In this document: piece by piece, positions 15,426-23,751 of the stretch | Layout: every line of letters starts with the position of its first letter | Numbering within the stretch: position 1 is the stretch's first letter | Assembly (NCBI RefSeq): GCF_018275325.1 | Contig: NZ_JAGVQR010000003.1 | Location: forward strand, 620,001-684,000 | Direction of reading: 5' to 3' | Length of the DNA: 64,000 nucleotides | From: Nocardioides palaemonis | GTDB lineage: Bacteria > Actinomycetota > Actinomycetes > Propionibacteriales > Nocardioidaceae | Notes under the pieces: model-generated | The model's database searches: none | Told to the model about the DNA's origin: nothing | What the model saw: only the letters and a program-made list of their open reading frames with translations | Made by a program: the position numbers and the translations under genes

Positions 15426-15655
15426 GCGAGGACACGGAGGTCGACCAGCTGCGCGCCGCACTGGAGGGTCGACTGGTGATCGGCCGGGCCCAGGGGATGC
15501 TGATGGAGCGGCTCGGCATCGACGCCGACCAGGCCATGGGATACCTGCGGCGCACCTCCAACAACCTCAACCGCAAGCTCGTCCTGGTCGCCGCGGACAT
15601 CGTGCGGACGCGCGAGCTGCCCGCGTCGTGTCCCGATCAGGAGTCGCCGGTGTGA
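15422..15655 (+). CDS. Stand-alone ANTAR domain protein
   Basis: 77 aa, ATG overlapping the preceding stop (ATGA). After a short coiled start (SEDTEVDQLRAAL) the ANTAR three-helix domain is GRLVIGRAQGMLMERLGIDADQAMGYLRRTSNNLNRKL, with the conserved Ala/Gly and aromatic positions. ANTAR domains bind paired RNA hairpins and prevent transcription termination. There is no sensor domain, so control may come from expression level or a partner. Coupling to a sigma-like protein under an OhrR-type operator is unusual. Its 3' end overlaps the convergent VOC gene by 19 bp. Confidence 0.85.
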   Translation: MSEDTEVDQLRAALEGRLVIGRAQGMLMERLGIDADQAMGYLRRTSNNLNRKLVLVAADIVRTRELPASCPDQESPV

Positions 15656-16008
15656 CAGACCGCCTCGATGTTGTTGCCCTCGGTGTCGCGGACGAAGGCG
15701 CCGTAGTAGCCCGGGTGGTACTCCGGCCACAGGCGGGGCTCGTGCAGCGACTCGGCGCCCGCGGCCACCGCCTCGGCGTGCCAGGCGCGCACCGTCGCGG
15801 CGTCGGGGGCGCGGAACGCGACGTGCACCTCGCGGTTGGGGCCGACGCCGTCGAAGGTGCTGATCCAGAAGTCGGGCTCGTCGGTGCCGTAGCCGATGGC
15901 GACCTCGACGTCCATCACGCGCCGGTGGCCCAGCACGCCCAGGACCCGGTCGTAGAACGCAGCCGCACGCGCGAGGTCGGTGCAGTTGATGCCCAGGTGA
16001 TCGATCAT
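15637..16008 (-). CDS. VOC family (glyoxalase/bleomycin-resistance fold) protein
   Basis: 123 aa. Two beta-alpha-beta-beta-beta modules: MIDHLGINCTDLARAAAFYDRVLGVLG, then VHVAFRAPDAATVRAWHAEAVAAGA and YGAFVRDTEGNNIEAV. Metal-ligand candidates are His4, a central His (EVHVAF) and the terminal Glu in NNIEAV, the VOC pattern. The family covers glyoxalases, dioxygenases and resistance proteins; substrate unknown. ATG 16008 is supported by CAGGAT 6 nt upstream. Confidence 0.88.
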   Translation of the reverse strand: MIDHLGINCTDLARAAAFYDRVLGVLGHRRVMDVEVAIGYGTDEPDFWISTFDGVGPNREVHVAFRAPDAATVRAWHAEAVAAGAESLHEPRLWPEYHPGYYGAFVRDTEGNNIEAVCHTGDS

Positions 16009-16014
16009 GGTCAG

Positions 16015-16020
16015 ATCCTG
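16015..16020 (-). promoter_or_regulatory. Putative leaderless -10 (CAGGAT) of VOC gene
   Basis: CAGGAT on the minus strand, 6 nt (CTGACC), then ATG 16008. Confidence 0.5.
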
Positions 16021-16047
16021 ACAGCGCCCACCGACACCGCCTGCCGA

Positions 16048-16053
16048 TAGCGT
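16048..16053 (+). promoter_or_regulatory. Putative leaderless -10 (TAGCGT) of phosphosugar mutase
   Basis: TAGCGT, 6 nt (GCGCTC), then ATG 16060. Confidence 0.6.
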
Positions 16054-16059
16054 GCGCTC

Positions 16060-17712
16060 ATGACCGCACCGACCGAGCTGATCGACCAGGCCCGCGCGTG
16101 GGCCGCCGAGGACCCCGACGACCAGACCCGCGCCGAGCTCGAGGCGCTCCTCGCTGCCGCCGAGCGCGGCGAGGACACCGACCTGGCCGATCGGTTCGCC
16201 GGCACCCTGGAGTTCGGCACGGCCGGCCTGCGCGGTGCCCTCGGCGCCGGACCCAACCGGATGAACCGGGTCGTGGTCACCCGGGCCGCCGCGGGTCTCG
16301 CGTCCTACCTCCGCGACACCGGTCATGCCGGCGGCTCCGTCGTGATCGGCTTCGACGCCCGGCACAACTCCGACGTCTTCGCCCGCGACACCGCCGAGAT
16401 CATGACCGGGGCCGGGTTCAGGGCGCTCGTCATGCCCCGCACGCTCCCCACGCCCCTCCTGGCCTTCGCGATCCGCGAGCTCGGCTGCGTCGCCGGCGTG
16501 ATGGTCACCGCCAGCCACAACCCGCCGCAGGACAACGGCTACAAGGTCTACCTCGGCGACGGCAGCCAGATCGTGCCGCCGGCCGACAGCGGCATCGCCG
16601 AGCGGATCGCCGCCGTGGGCGCCCTCGCGGACCTGCCGCGCGGCGACGCCGGGTCGCTGGTCAGCGAGGAGATCGTCGACCGCTACCTCGACACGGTCGC
16701 GGAGCTGGCCGAGGACGGCCCGCGCGACCTGTCCGTCGTCTACACCCCGCTCCACGGCGTGGGCGGCACGACCGTCGCCCAGGTGCTCGAGACCGCCGGC
16801 TTCGACGCGCCCCACGTGGTCGAGGAGCAGGAGCACCCGGACCCCGAGTTCTCCACCGTCTCCTTCCCCAACCCGGAGGAGCCGGGTGCGATGGACCTCG
16901 CCCTCGCGCTCGCCGCGACGAAGCGGGCCGACATCGTCGTGGCCAACGACCCCGACGCCGACCGCTGCGCCGTCGCCGTGCCCGACGCCCACGGCTGGCG
17001 GATGCTGCGCGGCGACGAGGTGGGCGCCCTGCTGGCCCACCACCTGCTGGCGCGCGGACGCACCGGCACCTACGCCAACTCGATCGTGTCCTCCAGCCTG
17101 CTCGGCAAGATGGCCGCTGCCGCCGGGCAGCCGCACGAGGAGACCCTCACCGGGTTCAAGTGGATCGGCCGCGTCGAGGGCCTCGCCTTCGGCTACGAGG
17201 AGGCCCTCGGCTACTGCTGCGACCCCGAGCACGTCAAGGACAAGGACGGCGTCTCGGCGCTGCTGCTGGTGTGCGAGCTCGCCGCGCAGGCCAAGGCCGA
17301 CGGGCGGACCCTGGTCGACCTCCTCGACGACATCGCGCGCGAGCACGGCCTGCACGCCACCGACCAGCTCTCGGTGCGCTTCGAGGACCTCGCCGACATC
17401 CCCGCCACCATGGACCGCCTGCGCTCCGCCCCGCCGCAGGAGCTCGGCGGCCTCGCGGTCGAGCTCGCCGAGGACCTGTCGCAGGGCACCGACCTGCTCC
17501 CGCCCACCGACGGCCTGCGCTACTCCCTCGCCGAGGGCGCCCGCGTCATCGTGCGCCCGAGCGGCACCGAGCCGAAGGTGAAGTGCTACCTCGAGGTGGT
17601 CGTCCCGGTCGAGGCCGGCGCCGAGGGTGGCGTCGACGCCGCCCGGATCTCGGCCGCGGGCCGCCTCGACGCGATCAAGGCCGACCTGCGGACCTCGGCC
17701 TTCGGTGGTTGA
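16060..17712 (+). CDS. pmmB: Phospho-sugar mutase (PmmB-type, probable phosphopentomutase role)
   Basis: 550 aa, full length for the alpha-D-phosphohexomutase superfamily. Catalytic Ser152 is in MVTASHNPPQDNGYKVY. The metal loop NDPDADRCAV is near residue 297, the sugar-binding loop EEALGYCCDP near 383, and the phosphate-binding RPSGTEPKVK near 500. FGTAGLRGALGAGPNRMN at the N-terminus is typical of the PmmB/PGM2 group. PGM2-like enzymes also interconvert (deoxy)ribose-1-P and -5-P. Next to PNP, deoC and deoA this one most likely links nucleoside phosphorolysis to deoC (inference from context). Confidence 0.92.
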   Translation: MTAPTELIDQARAWAAEDPDDQTRAELEALLAAAERGEDTDLADRFAGTLEFGTAGLRGALGAGPNRMNRVVVTRAAAGLASYLRDTGHAGGSVVIGFDARHNSDVFARDTAEIMTGAGFRALVMPRTLPTPLLAFAIRELGCVAGVMVTASHNPPQDNGYKVYLGDGSQIVPPADSGIAERIAAVGALADLPRGDAGSLVSEEIVDRYLDTVAELAEDGPRDLSVVYTPLHGVGGTTVAQVLETAGFDAPHVVEEQEHPDPEFSTVSFPNPEEPGAMDLALALAATKRADIVVANDPDADRCAVAVPDAHGWRMLRGDEVGALLAHHLLARGRTGTYANSIVSSSLLGKMAAAAGQPHEETLTGFKWIGRVEGLAFGYEEALGYCCDPEHVKDKDGVSALLLVCELAAQAKADGRTLVDLLDDIAREHGLHATDQLSVRFEDLADIPATMDRLRSAPPQELGGLAVELAEDLSQGTDLLPPTDGLRYSLAEGARVIVRPSGTEPKVKCYLEVVVPVEAGAEGGVDAARISAAGRLDAIKADLRTSAFGG

Positions 17713-17739
17713 GGTGCGAGCGCAGCGAGCCTCGAAGCC
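17707..17739 (+). repeat. REP-like element spanning mutase stop and next start
   Basis: GGTTGAGG...CCTCGAAGCC with an inner CGAGCGCAGCGAG palindrome-like core, the form of intergenic REP elements I associate with Nocardioides genomes. It supplies the TGA of the mutase gene and runs into the first codons of the beta-helix gene. Confidence 0.5.
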
Positions 17740-18868
17740 CCTCGCGCTCGCGCTGGCCCTCGGCGCGCTCGCCGTGACGCCCGCTCCGGCCGCCACGGCC
17801 GAGCGCGCCCCTCGCACCTGGTACGTCGGACCCGGCCGTGACCTCGCCACCCCGAGCGCCGCGGCGGCGGTGGCCGGCGACGGCGACACCGTGCTGATCG
17901 ACGCCGGCACCTACTCCGGCGACGTCGCGACGTGGACCCAGGACGACCTCACCCTGCGCGGCGTCGGCGGACGCGCCCACCTGCGCGCCGACGGCAACGA
18001 CGCCCAGGGCAAGGCGATCTGGGTCATCGCCGGCGACCGCGCCCGCGTCGACCGGATCGAGATGAGCGGCGCGGCCGTGCCGGACCAGAACGGCGCCGGG
18101 ATCCGCCAGGAGGGCACCGACCTCACGGTCACCCGCAGCTGGTTCCACCACAACCAGGACGGCATCCTCACCGGCGCCGACCCCGAGAGCGACATCGTGA
18201 TCCGCCGCTCGCGCTTCTTCCGCAACGGCGGGGGCGACGGCTACACCCACAACCTCTACGTCGGGGCGGTCCGCTCGCTGACCGTCACCGGCAGCTGGCT
18301 GTGGGGCGCCGACGTCGGACACGAGCTCAAGTCGCGCGCCGCCCGCACCACGCTCGTCGGCAACCTGTTCGACGACGCCGACGCCACCGCGAGCTACTCG
18401 ATCGACCTGCCCAACGGCGGCCGCGCGCTCGTCGCCGGCAACGTGGTGGTGCAGGGTCCCCGCTCGGAGAACGCGACGCTCGTCTCCTACGGCGCCGAGG
18501 GGCTGACCAACCCCTCGCACCGGCTGGTCGTCGTCCACAACACCTTCGTCAACCGCCGCACCAGCGGCACGTTCCTGTCGCTGGCCACCGGTACCCGGGC
18601 GGTGCTGCGCAACAACCTGCTCGTCGGGCCCGGCGACCTGGCCGTCGGCGAGGGCGCGTCCGCGCGGGCCAACCGCCGGGTCGGCACCGGCTCGTTCGTC
18701 GACGCCGCCGCCGGTGACTTCCGGCTGGTCGCCTCCTCCCCCGCCGTCGACCGCGGGGTCCGGCTGCCGCGCCGCTGGCGCCCGCGCCTGGAGTACGTCC
18801 ACCCCGCCCGGTCGGCGCGCCGACCCGTGGTCGGGCGCCCCGACCTCGGGGCCCACGAGCTGCGCTAG
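17714..18868 (+). CDS. Secreted right-handed parallel beta-helix protein
   Basis: 384 aa from GTG 17714 (GTG 17705 is also possible). The signal peptide is RASKPLALALALGALAVTPAPAATA. The mature part starts TWYVGPGRDLATPSAAAAVAGDGDTVLIDAGTY, typical of pectate-lyase-like beta-helix folds. PbH1-like repeats follow (ADRARVDRIEMSG, GTDLTVTRSWFHHNQDGI, DIVIRRSRFFRNGGGDG, VRSLTVTGSWLWG, RTTLVGNLFDD, RALVAGNVVVQG). No classical lyase catalytic Lys/Arg set was confirmed, so enzymatic activity is open; extracellular polysaccharide binding or cleavage is plausible. The first codons overlap a REP-like element. Confidence 0.85.
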   Translation: MRAQRASKPLALALALGALAVTPAPAATAERAPRTWYVGPGRDLATPSAAAAVAGDGDTVLIDAGTYSGDVATWTQDDLTLRGVGGRAHLRADGNDAQGKAIWVIAGDRARVDRIEMSGAAVPDQNGAGIRQEGTDLTVTRSWFHHNQDGILTGADPESDIVIRRSRFFRNGGGDGYTHNLYVGAVRSLTVTGSWLWGADVGHELKSRAARTTLVGNLFDDADATASYSIDLPNGGRALVAGNVVVQGPRSENATLVSYGAEGLTNPSHRLVVVHNTFVNRRTSGTFLSLATGTRAVLRNNLLVGPGDLAVGEGASARANRRVGTGSFVDAAAGDFRLVASSPAVDRGVRLPRRWRPRLEYVHPARSARRPVVGRPDLGAHELR

Positions 18869-18924
18869 ACGGATCGGCCACACTTCGCGGATTCGACCTG
18901 CGCGGGACCCACCGCTGCCCCACC

Positions 18925-20886
18925 ATGTGGGCCATGGGTCAGACCGGTCGGCAGCTCCGCACGCGCACCACCCGAGCCATGGCCGAGCGCGCCGCCTCCA
19001 GCACCACGAGCCGCCGGGCCGTCCCGGCGCCGAGCTGGCGCGACCGCGCGCGCTACCTCTTCGACAACTCGATGTCGCGCGGGACGCCCGCCCTCATCGC
19101 GTGGCTCACCGCCCTCACCGTGGTGCTGATCGTCGCCTTCGCCCTGCTGACCATCGGCCTCGGGCTGCGCGGCGACGCCGGCGGGAGCCTCGGCGACGAG
19201 GTCTTCAACGCCCTCCTGCACGCCCTCGACCCGGGCACCGTCGCCGGCGACGCCGGCAGCCCGTGGCGCTACGTCCTCACCATGCTCGTGCTCACCGTCG
19301 GCGGCCTGTTCATCGTGAGCGCCCTGATCGGCGTCATCGCCGCCGGCATCGACGCCCGGATCGCCGAGCTCCAGCGCGGCCGCTCCCTGGTCCTCGAGCG
19401 CGACCACACCGTCATCCTCGGCTGGTCGGAGTCGATCTTCACGATCCTCCGCGAGCTCTCCATCGCCAACGAGAGCCGCAGGCGCCCGGTCGTCGTGGTG
19501 CTCGCTGACCGCGACAAGGTCGAGATGGAGGAGGAGATCCGTGCCAAGGTCCCCGACACCAGGGGCACCCGGATCGTGTGCCGCAGCGGCTCGCCGATGG
19601 ACGTCGACGACCTCGCGGTCTCCGGCCACCGCTCGGCCCGGTCGGTCATCCTGCTCGCGCCGTCGGGCTCGGAGGACCCCGACGCCGAGGTGATCAAGAC
19701 GCTGCTCGCGCTCACCCACGAGGGCAGCGACGGACCGCGCATCGTCGCCGAGATCCGCAACCCCACCAACCTCGAGGCGGCACGGCTGGTCGGCGCCGCC
19801 CGCACCACCCTGCTCGACATCCGCGAGACGGTGGCCAAGCTGGTCGTGCAGACCTCGCGCCAGTCGGGGGCGTCCGCGGTCTACGTCGAGCTCTTCGACT
19901 ACGACGGCGACGAGATCTACTTCCTCGCCGACCACGGCCTCGACGGTCTGACCTTCGCGCAGGCCCAGCACCGCTTCGAGAGCGCCTCCCTCATCGGCCT
20001 CGTCGACCCCGGGGGCAGCCGCCTGTGCCCGCCCCCCGACACGGTGCTCGCCGGGCACACCCTCGTCCTCGTCGCCGAGGACGACTCCGTGCTCGACGCC
20101 TCGGGCACCGCCCTGGCCCAGCCCGTCGAGGCCCACCTCGGGGCGACCACGGAGGTGGAGCGCCACCCCGGGCGCGCGGTGATGATCGGCTGGAACGAGC
20201 GGGCACCGCTGATGCTCCGCGAGCTCGACCGGTACGCCGACCCGGGCTCGACGATCACCGTGCTGACCTCCCACGGCGAGCCCACCATCCCGGCGCTGGA
20301 GCACCTCGCGGTCGAGGTGGTGCACGGCGCCACCACCGACCGCGCCACCCTCGACCAGCACGTCGTCGCCGGCCTCGACCAGGTCATCGTGCTCTGCTAC
20401 TCCGACGACCTCCCGGCACAGGCAGCCGACGCGCGGACGCTCGTCACGCTCCTGCACGTGCGCGACATCCTGGCCCGGCTCGACGGCGAGACCGCGGTCG
20501 TGAGCGAGATGATGGACGACCGCAACCGGGTGCTCGCCCAGGTCGCCGACATCGACGACGTCGTGGTCAGCGGCGAGTTCGTCAGCCTGATCGTCACCCA
20601 GCTCTCGGAGGACGCCCGCCTCGAGGCGGTCTTCGCCGAGCTCCTCGGCGCCGACGGCGCGGAGATCTACCTGCGTCCGGCCGAGTGGTACGTCCGTCCC
20701 GGCGTCGAGGTCTCGTGGGCCACCGTCGTCGAGGGCGCCGCGCGCCGCGGCGAGGTCGCGATCGGCTGGAAGTCCGACTCGCTGTCGGAGGCCGGCGCCG
20801 AGTTCGGCGTCCGGGTCAACCCCGCCAAGTCCACGACGCTGACCACCGGGGCGGGCGACCGCGTCGTCGTCCTCGCCCACGACTGA
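18925..20886 (+). CDS. CASTOR/POLLUX-type ion channel protein
   Basis: 653 aa. A basic N-terminus leads to YLFDNSMSRGTPALIAWLTALTVVLIV, the characteristic first membrane segment of the CASTOR/POLLUX/SYM8 family. A pore-loop region (ALLHALDPGTVAGDAGS) and a second membrane helix (VLTMLVLTVGGLFIVSALIGVIAAGID) follow. Two RCK/TrkA-N-like Rossmann regions come next: HTVILGWSESIFTILREL (near residue 155) and RAVMIGWNERAPLMLREL (near 420). Family members are cation channels gated through RCK domains; Ca2+ binding is known in plants. Ion and role in bacteria are unclear. ATG 18934 is an alternative start; no obvious Shine-Dalgarno or -10 was found. Confidence 0.9.
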   Translation: MWAMGQTGRQLRTRTTRAMAERAASSTTSRRAVPAPSWRDRARYLFDNSMSRGTPALIAWLTALTVVLIVAFALLTIGLGLRGDAGGSLGDEVFNALLHALDPGTVAGDAGSPWRYVLTMLVLTVGGLFIVSALIGVIAAGIDARIAELQRGRSLVLERDHTVILGWSESIFTILRELSIANESRRRPVVVVLADRDKVEMEEEIRAKVPDTRGTRIVCRSGSPMDVDDLAVSGHRSARSVILLAPSGSEDPDAEVIKTLLALTHEGSDGPRIVAEIRNPTNLEAARLVGAARTTLLDIRETVAKLVVQTSRQSGASAVYVELFDYDGDEIYFLADHGLDGLTFAQAQHRFESASLIGLVDPGGSRLCPPPDTVLAGHTLVLVAEDDSVLDASGTALAQPVEAHLGATTEVERHPGRAVMIGWNERAPLMLRELDRYADPGSTITVLTSHGEPTIPALEHLAVEVVHGATTDRATLDQHVVAGLDQVIVLCYSDDLPAQAADARTLVTLLHVRDILARLDGETAVVSEMMDDRNRVLAQVADIDDVVVSGEFVSLIVTQLSEDARLEAVFAELLGADGAEIYLRPAEWYVRPGVEVSWATVVEGAARRGEVAIGWKSDSLSEAGAEFGVRVNPAKSTTLTTGAGDRVVVLAHD

Positions 20887-20903
20887 CCGTGGCGGGCACC
20901 GGC

Positions 20904-20909
20904 TAGGAT
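20904..20909 (+). promoter_or_regulatory. Putative leaderless -10 (TAGGAT)
   Basis: TAGGAT, 6 nt (CGCGAC), then GTG 20916, the first gene of the small membrane protein/YidC pair. Confidence 0.6.
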
Positions 20910-20915
20910 CGCGAC

Positions 20916-21203
20916 GTGGTGAGGACCTGGCTCGACCTGGCGACGGCGCTGGTGCTGTCGGTCGCGGTCGGCGCGTCCCTCACCCCCGCGATGCCCGAGC
21001 TCGCCGCCCAGGCGCTCGTGCTGCTCGCGGTCCTCGTGGCCGCCGCGCCGATGGGTCGCGCGGCCCTGCACGCCGTGCCGCCCGCCGGCGTCCGTGCGCT
21101 CCTCCCGCAACGCCGCGCCGCCGCGGTGCCGCTCGTGCTGGCCGGTCGCACCACCGACGTGGTGCACCACCCGCTGCGACCGCGCGCTCCCGGACTGGTC
21201 TGA
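20916..21203 (+). CDS. Small membrane protein partner of YidC-like gene (DUF6412-like)
   Basis: 95 aa. Two hydrophobic helices, LATALVLSVAVGASL and ELAAQALVLLAVLVAAAPM, are followed by a basic, Pro-rich cytoplasmic tail (LLPQRRAA, HHPLRPRAPG). Small proteins of this kind next to a short YidC/Oxa1 gene recur in actinobacteria (DUF6412, from memory). A role as insertase partner is only inferred from position. It is 55 bp upstream of the yidC-like gene on the same strand. Confidence 0.72.
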   Translation: MVRTWLDLATALVLSVAVGASLTPAMPELAAQALVLLAVLVAAAPMGRAALHAVPPAGVRALLPQRRAAAVPLVLAGRTTDVVHHPLRPRAPGLV

Positions 21204-21258
21204 CCCGTCGCCCCCGGCGACGTCCGCAGACCCCGTCCCTCTCCCTCCAGGAGCCCGC

Positions 21259-22062
21259 ATGTCCCTGCTCGAACCGTTCAAGCACGCCCTCGCCGCGGTC
21301 CTTGCGACCGCCCACGACGCCCTCACCTCCCTCGGCGCGGACCCCGCGTCCGCCGCGACCTGGCTGGCCTGCGTCGGCGCGGTCGTCGTCCTCGTCCGCG
21401 CCGCGATGCTGCCGTTCGTCGTCCACGGCGTACGCCAGGCCCACGCCGGTGCCCGCGCCCGGCCCCACCTCCGCGAGCTCGCCGAGCGCTACCGCGGCAG
21501 GACCGACGCGGACAGCGTCCGCGCGATGATCGAGGAGCGGCGCGCGCTGTCGGCCGAGCACGGCGTGAGCCGGCTCGGCTGCCTGCCGCTGCTCGTCCAG
21601 CTGCCCGTCTGGATCGGCCTCTACCACCTGCTGTCCGACGTGGCGTCCGGCTCCGCGGTCGGCGCGATGACGCCCTCGCTGGTGTCGTCGCTGGGCACCG
21701 CGTCGGTGCTCGGCGTCTCGCTCGCCACCCACGGCTACCTCGGCTCCGGCGCCGCCCACCTGGCGGTCGTCGTCACCCTGGCGGCCACCGCAGCCGCCCT
21801 GTCCTTCGTCACCCAGCACTTCTTCGTGCTGCCCAACACCGTCACCGACGGGATGCCGGAGGCGATGGCCACCGCACAGCGGCTGATGCCCACGCTCTCG
21901 GCGCTCGGGATCCTGCTGTCGGCCGGCGTGGTGCCGGTCGCGCTGCTGGCCTACTGGGTGATGAGCTCGACCTGGACGCTGGGCCAGTCGGCCGTGATCG
22001 CCCGCTGGTTCGCCACCCCCGGGTCGGAGGCCGCGCGCCGCGCCGCGCTCCGGGCGGGGTGA
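21259..22062 (+). CDS. YidC/Oxa1 family membrane insertase (short paralogue)
   Basis: 267 aa, ATG 21259 with GGAG upstream. The Oxa1 core has an N-terminal helix (WLACVGAVVVLVRAAMLPFVV), a basic amphipathic hairpin (RPHLRELAERYRGRTDADSVRAMIEERRALSAEHGVSRLGCLPLLVQLPVWIGLYHLL) and three further helices. A positively charged residue in the first membrane helix (LVRAAMLP) matches the conserved groove Arg of Gram-positive YidC. It inserts Sec-independent membrane proteins. The housekeeping yidC normally lies in the rnpA-yidC-jag block near oriC; this gene, paired with a small membrane protein, looks like a second specialised copy. Confidence 0.88.
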   Translation: MSLLEPFKHALAAVLATAHDALTSLGADPASAATWLACVGAVVVLVRAAMLPFVVHGVRQAHAGARARPHLRELAERYRGRTDADSVRAMIEERRALSAEHGVSRLGCLPLLVQLPVWIGLYHLLSDVASGSAVGAMTPSLVSSLGTASVLGVSLATHGYLGSGAAHLAVVVTLAATAAALSFVTQHFFVLPNTVTDGMPEAMATAQRLMPTLSALGILLSAGVVPVALLAYWVMSSTWTLGQSAVIARWFATPGSEAARRAALRAG

Positions 22063-22066
22063 GGGC

Positions 22067-22690
22067 TCAGACGACGAATGTGACCACGAGCACCACCAGC
22101 GCGACGCCGATCAGCGCGATCGGGAGCCGCGCCGGCTCGCGGCGCACGGCGTCGGGCAGCGCGAGCTGCTCCGGCGACCCCCGGCGCACGCCCTCGCGCG
22201 TGCGGGCCTTGTCGACCAGGTCGTGCAGGCGGTTCTCCACGAAGTCGGCGTAGTGCATGCCCTCGGTCGGCGCGAGCGCCGCGTCGTCGGCGAGGCCGCC
22301 CGGGCGGTGGCGCGAGGTCAGGGCCTTGCGCCACGAGCGACCGACGACGGTCGAGACCCAGCGTCGGTCGTCGGCGCGGACCGCGAGGACCTGGCGCACG
22401 GCCATCTCCTCGACCGCGGCGAGGCGGATGTGGACGGTCTCGGCGAGGTTGCGCATCACGAGGTGCTCGTCGGTCGCCCAGAGCGCCGGACGGAGCATCG
22501 CGGCCCACGCGAGCACCCCCATCAGCAGCGCGAGGCCGATCACCCACGCCGGGAAGCCGTCGTCGACGTAGGCCAGCCCGGCCACCACGACGACCGCGGC
22601 CAGGACCAGCGCCATCCAGCCGGTCACCCGGCCGCTGGTGGCGTGGAACCGTTCCACGACCGGGTCCTGGTCGTGCTGCAGGCGTGCCAT
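22067..22690 (-). CDS. PH-like (YdbT/bPH-type) membrane protein
   Basis: 207 aa; ATG 22690 preceded by GGAGG. Two membrane helices near the N-terminus (VTGWMALVLAAVVVVAGLAYV, AWVIGLALLMGVLAWAAML) lead to a PH-like segment (LRPALWATDEHLVMRNLAETVHIRLAAVEEMAVRQVLAVRADDRRWVSTVVGR). A linker and a C-terminal helix (LPIALIGVALVVLVVTFVV) end it. Family members are of unknown function. It is convergent with the yidC-like gene (4-bp gap) and divergent from deoC. Confidence 0.78.
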   Translation of the reverse strand: MARLQHDQDPVVERFHATSGRVTGWMALVLAAVVVVAGLAYVDDGFPAWVIGLALLMGVLAWAAMLRPALWATDEHLVMRNLAETVHIRLAAVEEMAVRQVLAVRADDRRWVSTVVGRSWRKALTSRHRPGGLADDAALAPTEGMHYADFVENRLHDLVDKARTREGVRRGSPEQLALPDAVRREPARLPIALIGVALVVLVVTFVV

Positions 22691-22756
22691 GCGAGAGCCT
22701 CCGATTTGGGCAGACCTTGGCCCTCCGCGGATTGTCGGGCCGTTCCCGGCCAACTC

Positions 22757-22762
22757 TATGCT
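22757..22762 (+). promoter_or_regulatory. Putative leaderless -10 (TATGCT) of deoC operon
   Basis: TATGCT, 6 nt (GGGTCG), then GTG 22769. Confidence 0.6.
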
Positions 22763-22768
22763 GGGTCG

Positions 22769-23746
22769 GTGACACCCACTCCCAGCTCAACGGCGAGCGC
22801 CCCCTCGGCCCACGGTGCCTTCGACGACATCGTGCGGTCCGACTCCTCGCTCCGCCGCTTCCTCCACGGCCTCCCGGGGGTCGACCAGGTCGGGTGCGAG
22901 GCCCGCGCCGCCGGTCTGGCCACCCGCTCCATCAAGACCACGGCGAAGGCCTACGCCATCGACCTGGCCATCCGCATGGTCGACCTGACCACGCTCGAGG
23001 GCCAGGACACGCACGGCAAGGTCCGCGCGCTCGCGTCCAAGGCGATGCGTCCCGACCCGGCCGACCCGACCTGCCCGGCCACCGCCGCGGTCTGCGTCTA
23101 CCCCGACATGGTCGCGACCGCCAGGCAGACGCTCGGCGACAGCGGCGTCCACGTCGCGGCCGTCGCCACCGCGTTCCCCAGCGGCCGCGCGGCGATGGAC
23201 ATCAAGCTCGCCGACACCCGCGACGCGGTCGAGGCCGGCGCCGACGAGATCGACATGGTCATCGACCGTGGCGCGTTCCTGTCCGGCCGCTACCTCGAGG
23301 TCTTCGAGGAGATCGCCCAGGTCAAGGAGGCGTGTGGGGACGCCCACCTCAAGGTGATCTTCGAGACCGGCGAGCTCCAGACCTACGACAACGTCCGCCG
23401 CGCGAGCTGGCTGGCGATGATGGCCGGCGGCCACTTCATCAAGACCTCCACCGGCAAGGTGCAGCCCGCGGCGACCCTCCCGGTCACGCTGATCATGCTC
23501 GAGGCGGTCCGCGACTTCCGCGAGCAGACCGGGCAGATGGTCGGCGTGAAGCCGGCCGGTGGCATCAAGTCCACCAAGGACGCCATCAAGTACCTCGTGA
23601 TGGTCAACGAGATCGCCGGTCCCGACTGGCTGGACCCCGACTGGTTCCGCTTCGGCGCCTCCACGCTGCTCAACGACCTGCTGATGCAGCGCACCAAGAT
23701 GACGACCGGTCGCTACTCCGGTCCCGACTACTTCACGCTGGACTGA
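22769..23746 (+). CDS. deoC: Deoxyribose-phosphate aldolase
   Basis: 325 aa, GTG start. Class I aldolase residues: the Schiff-base Lys in GGHFIKTSTGKV (near residue 225), the second active-site Lys in GVKPAGGIKS (near 260), and the conserved Asp in IDLTTLEG-like MVDLTTLEGQDT. It splits 2-deoxyribose-5-phosphate to acetaldehyde and glyceraldehyde-3-phosphate. It is longer than E. coli DeoC (about 259 aa) because of an N-terminal extension, common in actinobacteria. The following ALDH gene starts 5 bp after its stop and is the natural sink for the acetaldehyde. Confidence 0.94.
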   Translation: MTPTPSSTASAPSAHGAFDDIVRSDSSLRRFLHGLPGVDQVGCEARAAGLATRSIKTTAKAYAIDLAIRMVDLTTLEGQDTHGKVRALASKAMRPDPADPTCPATAAVCVYPDMVATARQTLGDSGVHVAAVATAFPSGRAAMDIKLADTRDAVEAGADEIDMVIDRGAFLSGRYLEVFEEIAQVKEACGDAHLKVIFETGELQTYDNVRRASWLAMMAGGHFIKTSTGKVQPAATLPVTLIMLEAVRDFREQTGQMVGVKPAGGIKSTKDAIKYLVMVNEIAGPDWLDPDWFRFGASTLLNDLLMQRTKMTTGRYSGPDYFTLD

Positions 23747-23751
23747 GGCCG

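Noticed and set aside
15637..17910. A 757-codon minus-strand frame
   Set aside because: Only the last 123 codons (VOC domain, own -10) are coding; the rest is antisense to the mutase.
18865..20880. A 671-codon minus-strand frame opposite the CASTOR/POLLUX gene
   Set aside because: No domain or motif; the plus strand gives a recognisable channel family.
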